From: Petroclostridium sp. X23 | Lineage (GTDB): Bacteria > Bacillota > Clostridia > SK-Y3 | Assembly: GCF_030013905.1 (NCBI RefSeq) | Contig: NZ_CP124862.1 | Span: 1,116,001-1,180,000 of the forward strand | Length of the DNA: 64,000 bases | Direction: 5' to 3' | Shown: positions 35,554-45,157 of the stretch, in pieces | How the letters are laid out: the number at the start of each line of letters is the position of its first letter | Numbering within the stretch: position 1 is the stretch's first letter | Notes under the pieces: generated by a model | What the model saw: the letters and a program-made list of their open reading frames with translations, nothing else | Told to the model about the DNA's origin: nothing | The model's database searches: none | Program-made: the position numbers and the translations under genes

Positions 35554-37059
35554 TTATTTAACTTCTTCATAAGCATCAAAATGATCATGAAAACTATTGT
35601 AGACCTTTATAATCTCCTTCTCACACTCTAGAAATGCATCTACCACATCAGGATCGAAGCTCTTTCCTTTTTCCTCATAAATAATCTGCATGGACTGCTT
35701 TATACTAAAAGGGTCCTTATAGGGCCTTTTGGATGTCAAAGCATCAAACACATCGGCTACCGCAGCAATCCTGGCTGCCAATGGAATGTCTTCTCCGCTT
35801 AAACCATACGGATAACCTTCACCATTATATTTTTCATGATGGTACAAGATGATATCCAGTCCTACAGCGTAAAAATTATTATCCTTTAAGGATTCCTGTG
35901 CTTTCTTTAAAACTTCTCCCCCTATCAATGTATGGGTTTTCATAATTTCAAATTCTTCTTCTGTTAATTTGCCTGGCTTGAGTAAGATATTGTCCTGTAT
36001 TCCAACCTTACCGATATCATGTAATGAGCTAAAATTATATATCTCTCTCACAAAGTTTTCAGTAATTACATCTGCATACTTCGGATTCTTCGATAATCTT
36101 CGGGCAATTAACACTGAATAATTTCTCACTCTGTCAATATGTTTTCCGGTATCATTATCCCTTGATTCCGCCAGCTTCACAATCGCTGTAATAGCTGCCA
36201 GTACAAGATCTCCAACCAATATACTTTTTTCAAAGCCTACAGAAAGATGGCTGGCGATATGTTTAAGGAAAGTAATATGTGAATCGTTATAGGCATTCTT
36301 TTTGCTACTTGAAAAGAACAATACGCCAACCACCTTATCATTCATCTTTAGTGGCAGCGTTAAGCTGGCTCGCATCCCTTCCGTTACAATAAGGCGTGTA
36401 GATTCCGAATGAGGATGCTCCTTCAGATACCCTTCCAAATCATTAATAATCCTTGGATTTCCGGATTCAATAACCTTTCCCAAGCTTGTATGTACCAAAG
36501 GAAGAGAATAACCATTTGATAAGTGTATTCTTTTCTCACGGCTTCTCGCTATTTCAGCACGGATTCTTCCTTCTTTCTCATCTACTATTGCCATTCCTAT
36601 GCGGTCATAAGGAATGAATACATTAAATGTATCAAACACGTACTGAAATGTATTTTCAAAACGCTCCCCACTATTGATCTTTTCAATAAGCTGATGCATT
36701 GACAGCATGTTTTTCGCCAGCAGGTTAAAACTCCGCTCCATCACTCCGATTTCATTATCACCGGTAATGGGGAGGATTTGCGTAAAATCTCCTTCAGCCA
36801 TTTTTTCCATGGCTTTAGATACCCTGTTTATGGGTATAATAATGGTATGAATTAAAAAATAAAGCAAGATTGAAATTATTGTTATACAAATTAAAGATGT
36901 ACCTATTAAGATAAATTTTAATAGATGTACATCTCCTTCCGAACCGATATATATGCCAAGAATTATAATTGTAAATATGCATACAAATGCGATGGTCATA
37001 AGTATAAAAGCCTTAACTTTTAACGACTTAACCGCACGTGATGTGTTATTTGTTATCAT
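35554..37059 (-). CDS. HAMP-GAF-HD-GYP cyclic di-GMP phosphodiesterase
   Basis: A 501-residue membrane protein starting MITNNTSRAVKSLKVKAF. It has two spans (AFILMTIAFVCIFTIIILG and ISILLYFLIHTIIIP) with a very short outer part, and a HAMP domain (INRVSKAMEKMAEGDFTQIL). A GAF domain (IPYDRIGMAIVDEKEG) and an HD-GYP domain follow, with NFSSLHDIGKVGI, HHEKYNGEGYPYG and RIAAVADVFDALTS. It should degrade cyclic di-GMP, opposing the cyclase at 477-1574. GAGGGG before the ATG at 37059 decides the start; an upstream in-frame codon would add 25 unlikely residues. Confidence 0.9.
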   Translation of the reverse strand: MITNNTSRAVKSLKVKAFILMTIAFVCIFTIIILGIYIGSEGDVHLLKFILIGTSLICITIISILLYFLIHTIIIPINRVSKAMEKMAEGDFTQILPITGDNEIGVMERSFNLLAKNMLSMHQLIEKINSGERFENTFQYVFDTFNVFIPYDRIGMAIVDEKEGRIRAEIARSREKRIHLSNGYSLPLVHTSLGKVIESGNPRIINDLEGYLKEHPHSESTRLIVTEGMRASLTLPLKMNDKVVGVLFFSSSKKNAYNDSHITFLKHIASHLSVGFEKSILVGDLVLAAITAIVKLAESRDNDTGKHIDRVRNYSVLIARRLSKNPKYADVITENFVREIYNFSSLHDIGKVGIQDNILLKPGKLTEEEFEIMKTHTLIGGEVLKKAQESLKDNNFYAVGLDIILYHHEKYNGEGYPYGLSGEDIPLAARIAAVADVFDALTSKRPYKDPFSIKQSMQIIYEEKGKSFDPDVVDAFLECEKEIIKVYNSFHDHFDAYEEVK

Positions 37060-37241
37060 TTTTCCCCTCACAAATATTCTTTTATAGATTATTTCATCTA
37101 AGCTTTGGAAGTCTCCTAACGTATCTATTACCACGTATTTTATATCTTAATCATTTACTTTTTCATACATCTTGTATTATAATAACACAGTGTATTTCTA
37201 CCTGTCTACTTCATAAGTTTTTTTTAATTGGAGGATATATG

Positions 37242-38147
37242 ATGAACAAACAAATAAAAGCAGACTTAATACTTTTAATGATTGCGATTACATGGGGATC
37301 GACATTTGTGCTGATGAAAAATGCATTAAGTGATATTCCCACACTCAAATTTATAGCTTTAAGGTTTTCTGTAGCATTTATCAGTCTTGTGTTAATCTTT
37401 AATAAAACATTATTAAAGATTAACATACGTTCTTTGGTGCTCAGCCTTATTTTAGGAATTTTATTATGTGGGGGACTAACGCTTCAGGTGGCAGGATTAA
37501 ATTATACTACTGCATCTAAATCCGCTTTCATTACCGGATTGTCAGTTATTCTCGTACCTGTCTTTTCAGCAATCATATTAAAAAAAATACCAAAAGCCGC
37601 TTCAATGCTGGGTGTGGGATTAGCCTTGACAGGGTTGGTTATGCTTACTTCAGATACTACCCTCTCATTTAACTTTGGGGATTTTCTTACACTCCTTGCA
37701 GCTTTATGTTTTGCTTTTCAGATTATTCTTATAGATAAATTTACAAATATGGAGGATTCCATTATCTTGGGAATCTTTCAAGTCGGATTTGCCGCATTGT
37801 TTAGTGTTCTAGTCTTATTCGTTTATAAAACATCACCCGTCGCATATACGGGAAATGTGATCATCGCGATATTAGTTACAGCAATCCCTGCTACCGCGCT
37901 TGCCCTTGTAGCACAAACCTGTGTGCAAAAATATACATCTCCCACCCGTACAGCGCTAATATTCGCTGCCGAGCCGGTTTTTGGAGCGGTATTCGCATAT
38001 TTGATTCCAAATGAGATGGGCATAAGAGAGATACTTCCTATCCAAGGTGTTTTGGGATGTATTTTAATTTTATTGGGCATGTTGATTTCTGAGTTGAATA
38101 TCCGGAAAATGATCATTACGTTTAAAAAAGCAGTTTTAGAAAAATGA
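37242..38147 (+). CDS. EamA/DMT family transporter
   Basis: A 301-residue transporter with ten spans in two EamA repeats: IKADLILLMIAITWGSTFVL opens the first and FGDFLTLLAALCFAFQIILI the second. PTRTALIFAAEPVFGAVFAY is the usual end motif. These proteins export amino acids or other metabolites; the substrate is unknown. The ATG at 37242 has GGAGG seven bases upstream; the open frame before it (from 37038) overlaps the divergent HD-GYP gene and is not coding. Confidence 0.9.
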   Translation: MNKQIKADLILLMIAITWGSTFVLMKNALSDIPTLKFIALRFSVAFISLVLIFNKTLLKINIRSLVLSLILGILLCGGLTLQVAGLNYTTASKSAFITGLSVILVPVFSAIILKKIPKAASMLGVGLALTGLVMLTSDTTLSFNFGDFLTLLAALCFAFQIILIDKFTNMEDSIILGIFQVGFAALFSVLVLFVYKTSPVAYTGNVIIAILVTAIPATALALVAQTCVQKYTSPTRTALIFAAEPVFGAVFAYLIPNEMGIREILPIQGVLGCILILLGMLISELNIRKMIITFKKAVLEK

Positions 38148-38251
38148 GTATGATTAACTGGTTACATGGCGAAACATCGCAGACAACGTTCCTTTGCATT
38201 GTTGGTTAATTATATATGGGTTAAAACAGTGTCTTTTAACTACTGTATACA

Positions 38252-38318
38252 AGGAGCGACCATTGGTCGTCCGCGAATATCACAGACATCCATGCGGACG
38301 GCCAATGGTCGCCCCTAC
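38252..38318. repeat. Family-G palindromic repeat (GCGACCATTGGTCG type)
   Basis: GGAGCGACCATTGGTCGTCC (from 38253) and GGACGGCCAATGGTCGCCCC (ending 38315) form inverted arms around a short AT-rich loop. Each arm is itself a hairpin. The type resembles 24417-24516 and 63885-63911, which share GTAGGG outer bases. The open frame across it (38166-38381) is not a gene. Confidence 0.8.
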
Positions 38319-38387
38319 AATCATACTACCCACATAAGATGTGAAGGTGATGTGGTGATGTTGACACCTTCATCCTACTAATCTTAC

Positions 38388-38660
38388 TCACCATGAATTC
38401 AAAATCCAATATATAACAATGCCATTTATCACTAGGATAAGCGGTATTCCTACGGTAAATGTCAAATGCTTGGTCTTATGTTTAAACAAACGCATTCCTG
38501 CAAGAATTCCAACAGCCCCACCCAACAAAGCCGTAACAAACAGCGTTTTTTCTTTTATTCTCCAGCATTTTTTTCTCGCTTTCCGTTTATCAGCCCACAT
38601 AAGGTATACTGCAACACAGTTAATGATGATATAGTATGTAACAAGAACATTATTCCACAT
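38388..38660 (-). CDS. DUF1294 family small membrane protein
   Basis: A 90-residue protein with three spans and the family pattern YLMWADKRKARKKCWRIKE, LLGGAVGILAGMRLFKHKTK and FTVGIPLILVIN. Function unknown in any organism I know. Its start overlaps the end of the FAH-family gene by 11 bp, so the two are probably co-translated. Confidence 0.87.
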   Translation of the reverse strand: MWNNVLVTYYIIINCVAVYLMWADKRKARKKCWRIKEKTLFVTALLGGAVGILAGMRLFKHKTKHLTFTVGIPLILVINGIVIYWILNSW

Positions 38661-39402
38661 AATTCCTCAATGTTCCTAAACCTTCAATAACAACTTCTAC
38701 ACAATCCCCCTGCTTCATCGGTCCTATCCCTGACGGTGTACCGGTAGTAATAACATCTCCGGGAAGCAAGGTCATCACTTGTGATATAAAACTGACAAGC
38801 TCCTCAATCTTCCAAATAAAATTAGAAGTATTCGAATGTTGTTTTTGTTCTCCATTTAGAAGCAGCTTTATATCAACACCATTAGCGTCTATCTCATCCG
38901 ATATGTATGGTCCAATAGGTGCAAAGGTATCAAAAGATTTCCCGCGCGTCCACTGTCCGTCGCTTTTCTGTAGATCCCGTGCGGTAACATCATTTAAGCA
39001 AGTATATCCGAGTATGTATTCACCTGCTTGATCAGCAGTAATATTCTTTGCTGTTTTCTTAATTACTGCTGCAATCTCAGCTTCATAATCCACCCTTTTT
39101 GACATTTGAGGAATAACGATCTTTTCCTCCGGACCAATAACACAAGTAGATGCCTTCAAAAATATCTTGGGAACGTCGGGTAATGCTTCACCCATCTCTT
39201 TGGCATGATCTCTATAGTTAAGACCTACCGCCACAACCTTGGAAGGACTACATGGCGCAAGCAGCGTTACTTGTTCCAGATCATATTGAACATCTGTTTT
39301 CGCATACTTTCCGAACAAGTCCCCCTCTAATTTCATAACTTTATCGTTTTCCACTATTCCATAAAAAATCTGATTATCCTTTTGAAATCTTACATACTTC
39401 AC
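38650..39402 (-). CDS. Fumarylacetoacetate hydrolase family protein
   Basis: A 250-residue FAH-fold enzyme. It has GLNYRDHAKEMGEALPD, the metal-binding Glu residues in VDYEAEIAAVI, GYTCLNDVTARDLQ, and VITTGTPSGIGPMKQGD. Relatives include oxaloacetate tautomerase/decarboxylase and acylpyruvase; which reaction applies cannot be fixed by sequence. Length equals the common short form. It precedes the DUF1294 gene. Confidence 0.9.
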   Translation of the reverse strand: MKYVRFQKDNQIFYGIVENDKVMKLEGDLFGKYAKTDVQYDLEQVTLLAPCSPSKVVAVGLNYRDHAKEMGEALPDVPKIFLKASTCVIGPEEKIVIPQMSKRVDYEAEIAAVIKKTAKNITADQAGEYILGYTCLNDVTARDLQKSDGQWTRGKSFDTFAPIGPYISDEIDANGVDIKLLLNGEQKQHSNTSNFIWKIEELVSFISQVMTLLPGDVITTGTPSGIGPMKQGDCVEVVIEGLGTLRNYVE

Positions 39403-39736
39403 TTAAAACCCTCCTCATTGATAATAATATTTCGACAGTCTATATCGGTATAAAGGAACATGCGAAAAAGTGCTTAATTGGTCAGTCGCAAAGCGTGCTA
39501 AAATAGACTTTACCAGTAATCTCGTACCTGTCCCCATGTCCGCTTCCCTTTATGTACTTAGGAACAGCACAATAATAACTTCCGATTTTTCAATGAGGGA
39601 TTTATTATTTCACTGTTCCTAAGTTTAACTTTATCACATTCTCCAATAGCAATTAAGAGTTTGCATTCAATCACTATTCATTGTACATTGTACATTGTCC
39701 ACTGTACATTATTCGTTATTCACTATTCACTATTAA
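39403..39736. repeat. Intergenic block with three repeat types
   Basis: No gene is seen. 39463-39528 is a family-B relative lacking the GC-rich core: AAAAAGTGCTTAATTGGTCA is followed soon by GTGCTAAAATAGACTTTACC. 39556-39624 is a hairpin with 12-bp perfect arms (ACTTAGGAACAG/CTGTTCCTAAGT) and an inner AATAATA/TATTATT. 39680-39735 has TTGTACATTGTACATTG units and ATTCACTATTCACTATT, ending at the engB stop. Confidence 0.8.
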
Positions 39737-40333
39737 CTATTCCCTGTTTCTTTCAACTAGTGAATCAATAACCTCCCACAACTCTTCTTTCCCTTGTCCT
39801 GTTTGGGCAGAAAAAGCAACAATAGTATCTTGCTCGGTTAGCTGTAGTTCTTTTTTTATATTTTCCAAGTTTTCCTGCTTTTCTTTATTAGATAGCTTAT
39901 CCCATTTTGTAGCTGCGATCACCGCATTGTAGCCAAACTCTTTTATCCAGTTAAGCATTATTTTATCATCTTCAGTAGGAGCATGTCTACTGTCTACCAA
40001 TAGAATAACCTGTACTAACTCGTTACGTGTACTCAGATATTCTTCTATCATCTTCGCCCACTTTTGTTTTTCTACCTTTGACACTTTAGCGTATCCGTAT
40101 CCCGGCAAATCAACAAAATAAATCTTATCTTCAACATTATAGAAATTGATTGTACTTGTTTTCCCCGGTTTCGAACTTATTCTTGCAAGACTTTTTCTAT
40201 TTACAAGCTTATTGATCAGTGAAGATTTGCCGACATTAGATCTTCCCACAAAAGCGATCTCAGATTTGCCGTCTCCGGGGTATTGGGCTGGGCTCACTGC
40301 GGAAATTGTTATGCTTACATTATTTACATTCAA
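39737..40333 (-). CDS. engB: Ribosome biogenesis GTPase EngB/YsxC
   Basis: A 198-residue small GTPase with GRSNVGKSSLIN (G1), GKTSTINFYN (G2), FVDLPGYGYAKVS (G3) and ATKWDKLS (G4). It is needed for 50S assembly. The likely start is TTG at 40333 (LNVNNVSITIS), with GGAGG ten bases before it; the ATG further upstream adds a poor 25-residue leader. Its position directly after lon is conserved in Firmicutes. Short repeats begin directly after its stop. Confidence 0.93.
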   Translation of the reverse strand: MNVNNVSITISAVSPAQYPGDGKSEIAFVGRSNVGKSSLINKLVNRKSLARISSKPGKTSTINFYNVEDKIYFVDLPGYGYAKVSKVEKQKWAKMIEEYLSTRNELVQVILLVDSRHAPTEDDKIMLNWIKEFGYNAVIAATKWDKLSNKEKQENLENIKKELQLTEQDTIVAFSAQTGQGKEELWEVIDSLVERNRE

Positions 40334-40439
40334 AGTATATTTGCCTCCTAAATAATAGATTGTATAGTTAATGCTTATTATATTATAACTGATAGATATA
40401 TTCAACAATTAGCAATAAAGCAGCAAAGCTGCTGCGGCT

Positions 40440-42890
40440 TTACTGCTCTATTGTAGGCAAATTGCTATCCACTTCCGGTGTGACGTGCTCAATAGAAGGC
40501 TTCTTAAGTTCATCATCATTTTGGCTTTCAAGCTCGTACAACCCTTTTTTCTGTTTTTTTCCGTTCAATGCCGTCTTAAGCACCACATCCATATGATCTG
40601 CCGGTACAAATTTAATTTTTTTCTTTACGTTTTCCGGAATATCATCCAAGTCTTTTTTGTTATCAACCGGAATGATAATTGTAAAGATACCTGACCGGTA
40701 AGCTGCAAGTGCTTTTTCCTTTAAGCCGCCGATAGGCAATACCCTTCCTCTTAAAGTAATTTCGCCGGTCATAGCTACATCTTTTCTTACCGGATACCCC
40801 GAAAGTGCTGAAACTAAAGCCGTAGCCATGGTAATTCCTGCAGATGGCCCATCTTTTGGTGTCGCTCCTTCCGGAACGTGAATGTGTATATCAAGCTTTT
40901 TATGGAAGTCCTTGTTTATGCTCAGTTCTTCAGCCCTAGACCGAATATAGCTGATGGCTGCCCGTGCAGACTCTTTCATTACATCCCCAAGATAGCCGGT
41001 TAGCTCAAGTTTTCCGCTTCCATCCATTACATTTACTTCTATGGATAATGTATCCCCACCAACAGGAGTCCATGCAAGGCCGGTGGCTATTCCCACTTCA
41101 TCCTTCTCTTTCATCATATCATATCTATATTTTTTCGTTCCCAGATATTTATCAAGATTTTTACTGTTAATGGTAATGGATTTCTGATCATTCGTAATCA
41201 AAACCCTAGCTGCTTTTCTACATACATTGGCAATTTCTCTTTCAAGATTTCTCACGCCTGCTTCTCTGGTATAATAGTTAATAATATCTCGAATCGTTTT
41301 TTCATCAATCTTTAAATTAGTCTTTTTTAGCCCATGGTTCTCCATTTGTTTTGGTAATAGGTATTTTACTGCGATATTCACTTTTTCTTCTTCAGTATAT
41401 CCTGAAATATGCAAAACTTCCATTCTATCCAACAATGGCCTAGGAATGGTGTCCAAACTATTAGCAGTAGTCAGGAATAAAATCTCCGATAGATTAAATG
41501 GCACTTCCAAATAATGGTCTCTAAACGCATAGTTTTGTTCTGCGTCCAATACCTCCAGCATTGCTGAAGCAGGGTCTCCTCTGAAATCACTGCTCATTTT
41601 ATCTATCTCATCAAGAAGTACCAACGCATTTTTAGATCCTGCTTGTTTTAGTGCATTGATGATTCTACCGGGCATTGACCCGACATATGTTCGTCTATGT
41701 CCTCTGATTTCCGCTTCGTCTCTCACCCCGCCAAGTGACATACGTACATATTTCCTATTCAGTGCTTTAGCAATAGATTTAGCGATAGATGTTTTTCCTA
41801 CTCCCGGAGGTCCCACTAAACATAAAATAGGTCCTTTAATACCTTTTGCCAGATACCTTACTGCAAGATATTCCAGAATTCTATCTTTAACTTTTTCCAA
41901 CCCATAATGATCAGATTCCAATATTTCTTCTGCCTGCTTTATGTCAAACTGCTCTTCAGTGGTAGTATTCCATGGAAGGTCAAGTACCCAGTCCAGATAA
42001 TTTCGAACCACCGAACCTTCTGCCGAGCCTGAGTGCATTTTTAAAAGCCTGTCCACTTCTTTAAGAGCTTTCTTTTCTACTTCCTCCGGCAGTTTTGCTT
42101 GAGCAATTTTCTCTTTGTATTCCTCAACCTCTGCCATTATACCGTCTTTATCTCCCAGCTCATTTTGAATGGCCTTTAGTTGCTCTCTAAGATAATACTC
42201 CCTTTGGTTCTTATCTATTTGTTTCTTTACCTTAACACTAATGTTCTTCTCTACTTCTAATATTTGAACTTCCTTACTAAGTATGACAATCAATTGCTCC
42301 AATCTTTCTCTTGGATTCAACTCAGTTAGTATCTGCTGCTTATCTTCTTGCTTTAACACGATGTTGGCTGCAATTACATCCGCGAGCTGCCCCGGGTCTT
42401 CAATTGTCATTACAGATACCATCGTATCAGGAGATATTTTATTGCTTAACTGAAAATATTCCTCTAATACACTATGGATCTTGCGCTTAATTGCTTCCAT
42501 TTCCACTTTTTCTATTTGAGGCTCTATGACGATTCTTTCTACTACTTCACTCATAACAAACGGCTCTGACTGCATTATTTCTGTAATTTCCGCCCTGCTT
42601 AGTCCTTCAACCAGTACTCTGATGGTATCACCGGGAAGCTTTAATAACTGCTTAATCTTTGAAATGGTCCCTATCTTAAAAACATCATCTTCCTGGGGAT
42701 CATCCGTCTGAATATCCTTTTGTGTTACTAAAAATATGAGCTGGTTATTAATCATTGCTTCTTCCAAAGCTTTAATAGATTTAGCTCTGCCAACATCAAA
42801 GTGCAGTATCATATACGGAAATACCGTTAGACCTCTAAGCGGGAGCAATGGCAATACTTGCTTTTTGATGATTTTTTTACCTTCTGCCAT
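40440..42890 (-). CDS. lon: ATP-dependent protease Lon
   Basis: An 816-residue LonA. It has an N-terminal substrate domain ([19 protein letters not shown]), a coiled middle region, an AAA+ domain with [13 protein letters not shown] and [12 protein letters not shown], and a protease domain with the catalytic Ser in [14 protein letters not shown] and Lys in [15 protein letters not shown]. The tail of about 40 residues after the protease domain is polar and variable. It degrades misfolded and regulatory proteins in the cytosol. A clear vegetative promoter lies 53 bp upstream. Confidence 0.96.
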   Translation of the reverse strand: MAEGKKIIKKQVLPLLPLRGLTVFPYMILHFDVGRAKSIKALEEAMINNQLIFLVTQKDIQTDDPQEDDVFKIGTISKIKQLLKLPGDTIRVLVEGLSRAEITEIMQSEPFVMSEVVERIVIEPQIEKVEMEAIKRKIHSVLEEYFQLSNKISPDTMVSVMTIEDPGQLADVIAANIVLKQEDKQQILTELNPRERLEQLIVILSKEVQILEVEKNISVKVKKQIDKNQREYYLREQLKAIQNELGDKDGIMAEVEEYKEKIAQAKLPEEVEKKALKEVDRLLKMHSGSAEGSVVRNYLDWVLDLPWNTTTEEQFDIKQAEEILESDHYGLEKVKDRILEYLAVRYLAKGIKGPILCLVGPPGVGKTSIAKSIAKALNRKYVRMSLGGVRDEAEIRGHRRTYVGSMPGRIINALKQAGSKNALVLLDEIDKMSSDFRGDPASAMLEVLDAEQNYAFRDHYLEVPFNLSEILFLTTANSLDTIPRPLLDRMEVLHISGYTEEEKVNIAVKYLLPKQMENHGLKKTNLKIDEKTIRDIINYYTREAGVRNLEREIANVCRKAARVLITNDQKSITINSKNLDKYLGTKKYRYDMMKEKDEVGIATGLAWTPVGGDTLSIEVNVMDGSGKLELTGYLGDVMKESARAAISYIRSRAEELSINKDFHKKLDIHIHVPEGATPKDGPSAGITMATALVSALSGYPVRKDVAMTGEITLRGRVLPIGGLKEKALAAYRSGIFTIIIPVDNKKDLDDIPENVKKKIKFVPADHMDVVLKTALNGKKQKKGLYELESQNDDELKKPSIEHVTPEVDSNLPTIEQ

Positions 42891-42942
42891 TATATCAACT
42901 CCTTAATTATCTGCATTATTATCAAAAATTCAGTTTCCATTC

Positions 42943-42971
42943 ATTATAACGTTACATCATTATTTTTTCAA
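42943..42971 (-). promoter_or_regulatory. Promoter of lon
   Basis: TTGAAA (42971-42966), a 17-bp spacer and TATAAT (42948-42943). No CIRCE element was seen near it, and no clear CtsR site. Confidence 0.75.
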
Positions 42972-43249
42972 TATTTTTATTTAGTATTACATATAAATTA
43001 AACCAAGTATAATACTGATCCGCTCAGAAAACAGCATAGCTGACGATTAGTGACTACTGAAAAATTGCTTTATTGTTCAGTCGCAAAGCGTGGGGACGGA
43101 CCTACAGCTTCCCTAAAAAGCAAGCGCAGCAGTAGGTCCGTCCCCACGCTTCACTCCTTCTTCGTGCTAAATGGGACTTTTTCAGTAGTCTCGCACGGTT
43201 CACCAGCACATATAAAAACTGTGAACTGTGAACCGTAAACTGTGAACTA
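42972..43249. repeat. Intergenic block: complete family-B palindrome plus GTGAACTG units
   Basis: 43052-43190 is the best copy of family B. Terminal inverted repeats GACTACTGAAAAA/TTTTTCAGTAGTC enclose TTCAGTCGCAAAGCG, and a core hairpin is built on GGGGACGGACCTAC and its exact complement. 43193-43248 has GTGAACTGTGAACCGTAAAC units that end at the lonB stop codon. Open frames across this repeat look alike at 7.6 and 43.1 kb only because the DNA is repeated. Confidence 0.85.
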
Positions 43250-44926
43250 TTATAAACTTGATGCCGTCAATACATTCACTGCTTCTGATTGATTAGGTAT
43301 TATGACTCCTTTTTCTTGCCTCAATCCAAACACAATCTCTATTACTTCATGTATATCTTCTACCGGTATTATGTTAATATCCATTGTTTCAAAAAGCTCT
43401 TGCCAATTTTCCTTAGGAATTAATACTTTTTTAACGCCTGCCTGACGCGCTGCTTCCACTTTAGCAACCACACCTCCTACAGGTTTTACTTTCCCTCGTA
43501 TAGAAATCTCTCCGGTCATAGCTAATGTGCCTTCCAATGGAAGATTCTTCATTGCAGAATATACGGCAGTCATGATGGCAATACCGGCTGAAGGTCCGTC
43601 AATAGGTATTCCACCGGGAAAGTTAAGGTGAATGTTATAGTCTGCCGGGTCTTCTCCAAAATATTTTTTTATGACAGTAAGCATATTTTGCACCGATGCT
43701 CTTGCGGTGCTGTTTCTTCTTAGCTTTTGCCCTCTTCCATCCATCTCTTCTTCTTCAATGATGCCTGTTACCGTAAGCGTTCCTTTACCTTTTTCACTCG
43801 GAACTGCCGATACTTCAATATCCATGACCATCCCCTGACTTCTGCCATAGACTGCTAGTCCGTTAATGCATCCTATTTGGCTTTCGTCATTTACTTTTTT
43901 CTCAATTCTTGGGCTGTATTGGCCAAATTCAATAACCCATTCGATATCTTTTGTAGTAATTTTATTTTTACCTTCAACTAATGCAACGCCTCCGGCAACC
44001 TGTATAATATTTACTGCATCACGTCCATTGGTTGCGTATTTTGCTACCAAGTACTCTACCCCCGGCTCTATGGACATATTCGCTTTTTGAGCCGCATTCC
44101 TCGTAATCTTTGCAATCTCTTCGATTGTTAAAGTTCTGAAAAAGATTTCAACACACCTTGATCTTAAAGCTGGGGGTAAATCTTCGGGTGTTCTGGTAGT
44201 GGCACCAACCAGTCTAAAATCAGCCGGCAAACCTTTCTGAAATATTTCATGTATGTGTGATGGAATATTATGATCTTCAGAACTATAATAAGCACTTTCC
44301 AATAAGACTTTCCTGTCTTCCAGTACCTTTAACAGCTTATTCATTTGAACAGGATGCAGCTCACCAATCTCATCGATAAATAATATTCCTCCATGGGCCT
44401 TAGTAACCGCTCCCGCCTTTGGCTGAGGAACCCCTGCCTGTCCATACGCACCTGCGCCTTGATATATAGGGTCATGCACCGATCCTATCAATGGGTCTGC
44501 AATGGATCGTTCGTCAAATCTTAATGTAGTAGCATCCATTTCAATGAATTTTGAATCCCGTATAAAAGGCGAAATATCCATCTTTTTTGCTTCTTCCAGA
44601 ATAACTCTTGCGGCAGCTGTTTTTCCTATCCCGGGCGGTCCATATATAATAACATGCTGTGGATTTGGTCCGCATAAAGCTGCTTTTAATGCCTTTAGCC
44701 CTTGCTCCTGGCCTACGATTTCATTGAACGTCGAAGGTCTCGTTTTCTCGGATAAAGGTTCTGTCAGTTTTATCTCGCGCATTTTACGCAGCTTTTCCAA
44801 CTCTTTTTTTGATTCTTTTTCTACGGCATTTTTATTTCCTTGCTGTGATTTTAATAAATTCAGAAAGTAAATTCCTATAACAATAGAAAAGAAAAATTGT
44901 ATTAGTAAAATGGTGCTGTTAAACAA
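43250..44926 (-). CDS. lonB: Lon-like protease LonB (sporulation type)
   Basis: A 558-residue membrane-anchored Lon-like protease. An N-terminal span (ILLIQFFFSIVIGIYFLNLL) replaces the substrate domain. The AAA+ part has IYGPPGIGKTAAARVIL and GGILFIDEIGELHPVQ, and the protease Ser is in PIDGPSAGIAIMTAV with Lys in KPVGGVVAKVEAA. LonB is forespore-expressed under sigma-F in B. subtilis. A TTG start at 44926 with AAGGAGG seven bases upstream is likely. Its place between clpX and lon is conserved, though here two extra genes separate it from clpX. Confidence 0.93.
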   Translation of the reverse strand: MFNSTILLIQFFFSIVIGIYFLNLLKSQQGNKNAVEKESKKELEKLRKMREIKLTEPLSEKTRPSTFNEIVGQEQGLKALKAALCGPNPQHVIIYGPPGIGKTAAARVILEEAKKMDISPFIRDSKFIEMDATTLRFDERSIADPLIGSVHDPIYQGAGAYGQAGVPQPKAGAVTKAHGGILFIDEIGELHPVQMNKLLKVLEDRKVLLESAYYSSEDHNIPSHIHEIFQKGLPADFRLVGATTRTPEDLPPALRSRCVEIFFRTLTIEEIAKITRNAAQKANMSIEPGVEYLVAKYATNGRDAVNIIQVAGGVALVEGKNKITTKDIEWVIEFGQYSPRIEKKVNDESQIGCINGLAVYGRSQGMVMDIEVSAVPSEKGKGTLTVTGIIEEEEMDGRGQKLRRNSTARASVQNMLTVIKKYFGEDPADYNIHLNFPGGIPIDGPSAGIAIMTAVYSAMKNLPLEGTLAMTGEISIRGKVKPVGGVVAKVEAARQAGVKKVLIPKENWQELFETMDINIIPVEDIHEVIEIVFGLRQEKGVIIPNQSEAVNVLTASSL

Positions 44927-45036
44927 ATCGACTCCTCCTTATTCTTCCCTTTAAAGGATGGCATTTTTATCTATTTCTTTTACTTATTATTTGTTTCAGC
45001 ACTATTTTTATCCTGTAAACATAAACCAATTCGGAT

Positions 45037-45068
45037 TTGGTTCACGGTTCATGGTTAACAGTTCACAG
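45037..45068. repeat. GTTCACGG-type short repeat
   Basis: GGTTCACGGTTCATGGTTAA, then CAGTTCACAG. It is the complement of the GTGAACTG units at 34.2 and 43.2 kb, lying between lonB and the AraC gene. Confidence 0.6.
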
Positions 45069-45157
45069 AAATCTAAACTTATTCAAAATTTAGCTCTTAT
45101 TAGCTTTGATACCTTGGCACTTCCTTTATAAAGAGCTATATACAAAGCTTCCAATTT

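Noticed and set aside
38166..38381. 71-codon plus-strand frame after the EamA gene
   Set aside because: It is mostly a palindromic repeat and lacks a ribosome binding site.
39680..39735. TTGTACATTG arrays as a CRISPR array
   Set aside because: Units are too short and continuous, with no unique spacers and no cas genes.
44927..45000. Sigma-F promoter upstream of lonB
   Set aside because: GGGAAGAATA fits the -10 partly, but no -35 at the right distance could be found.
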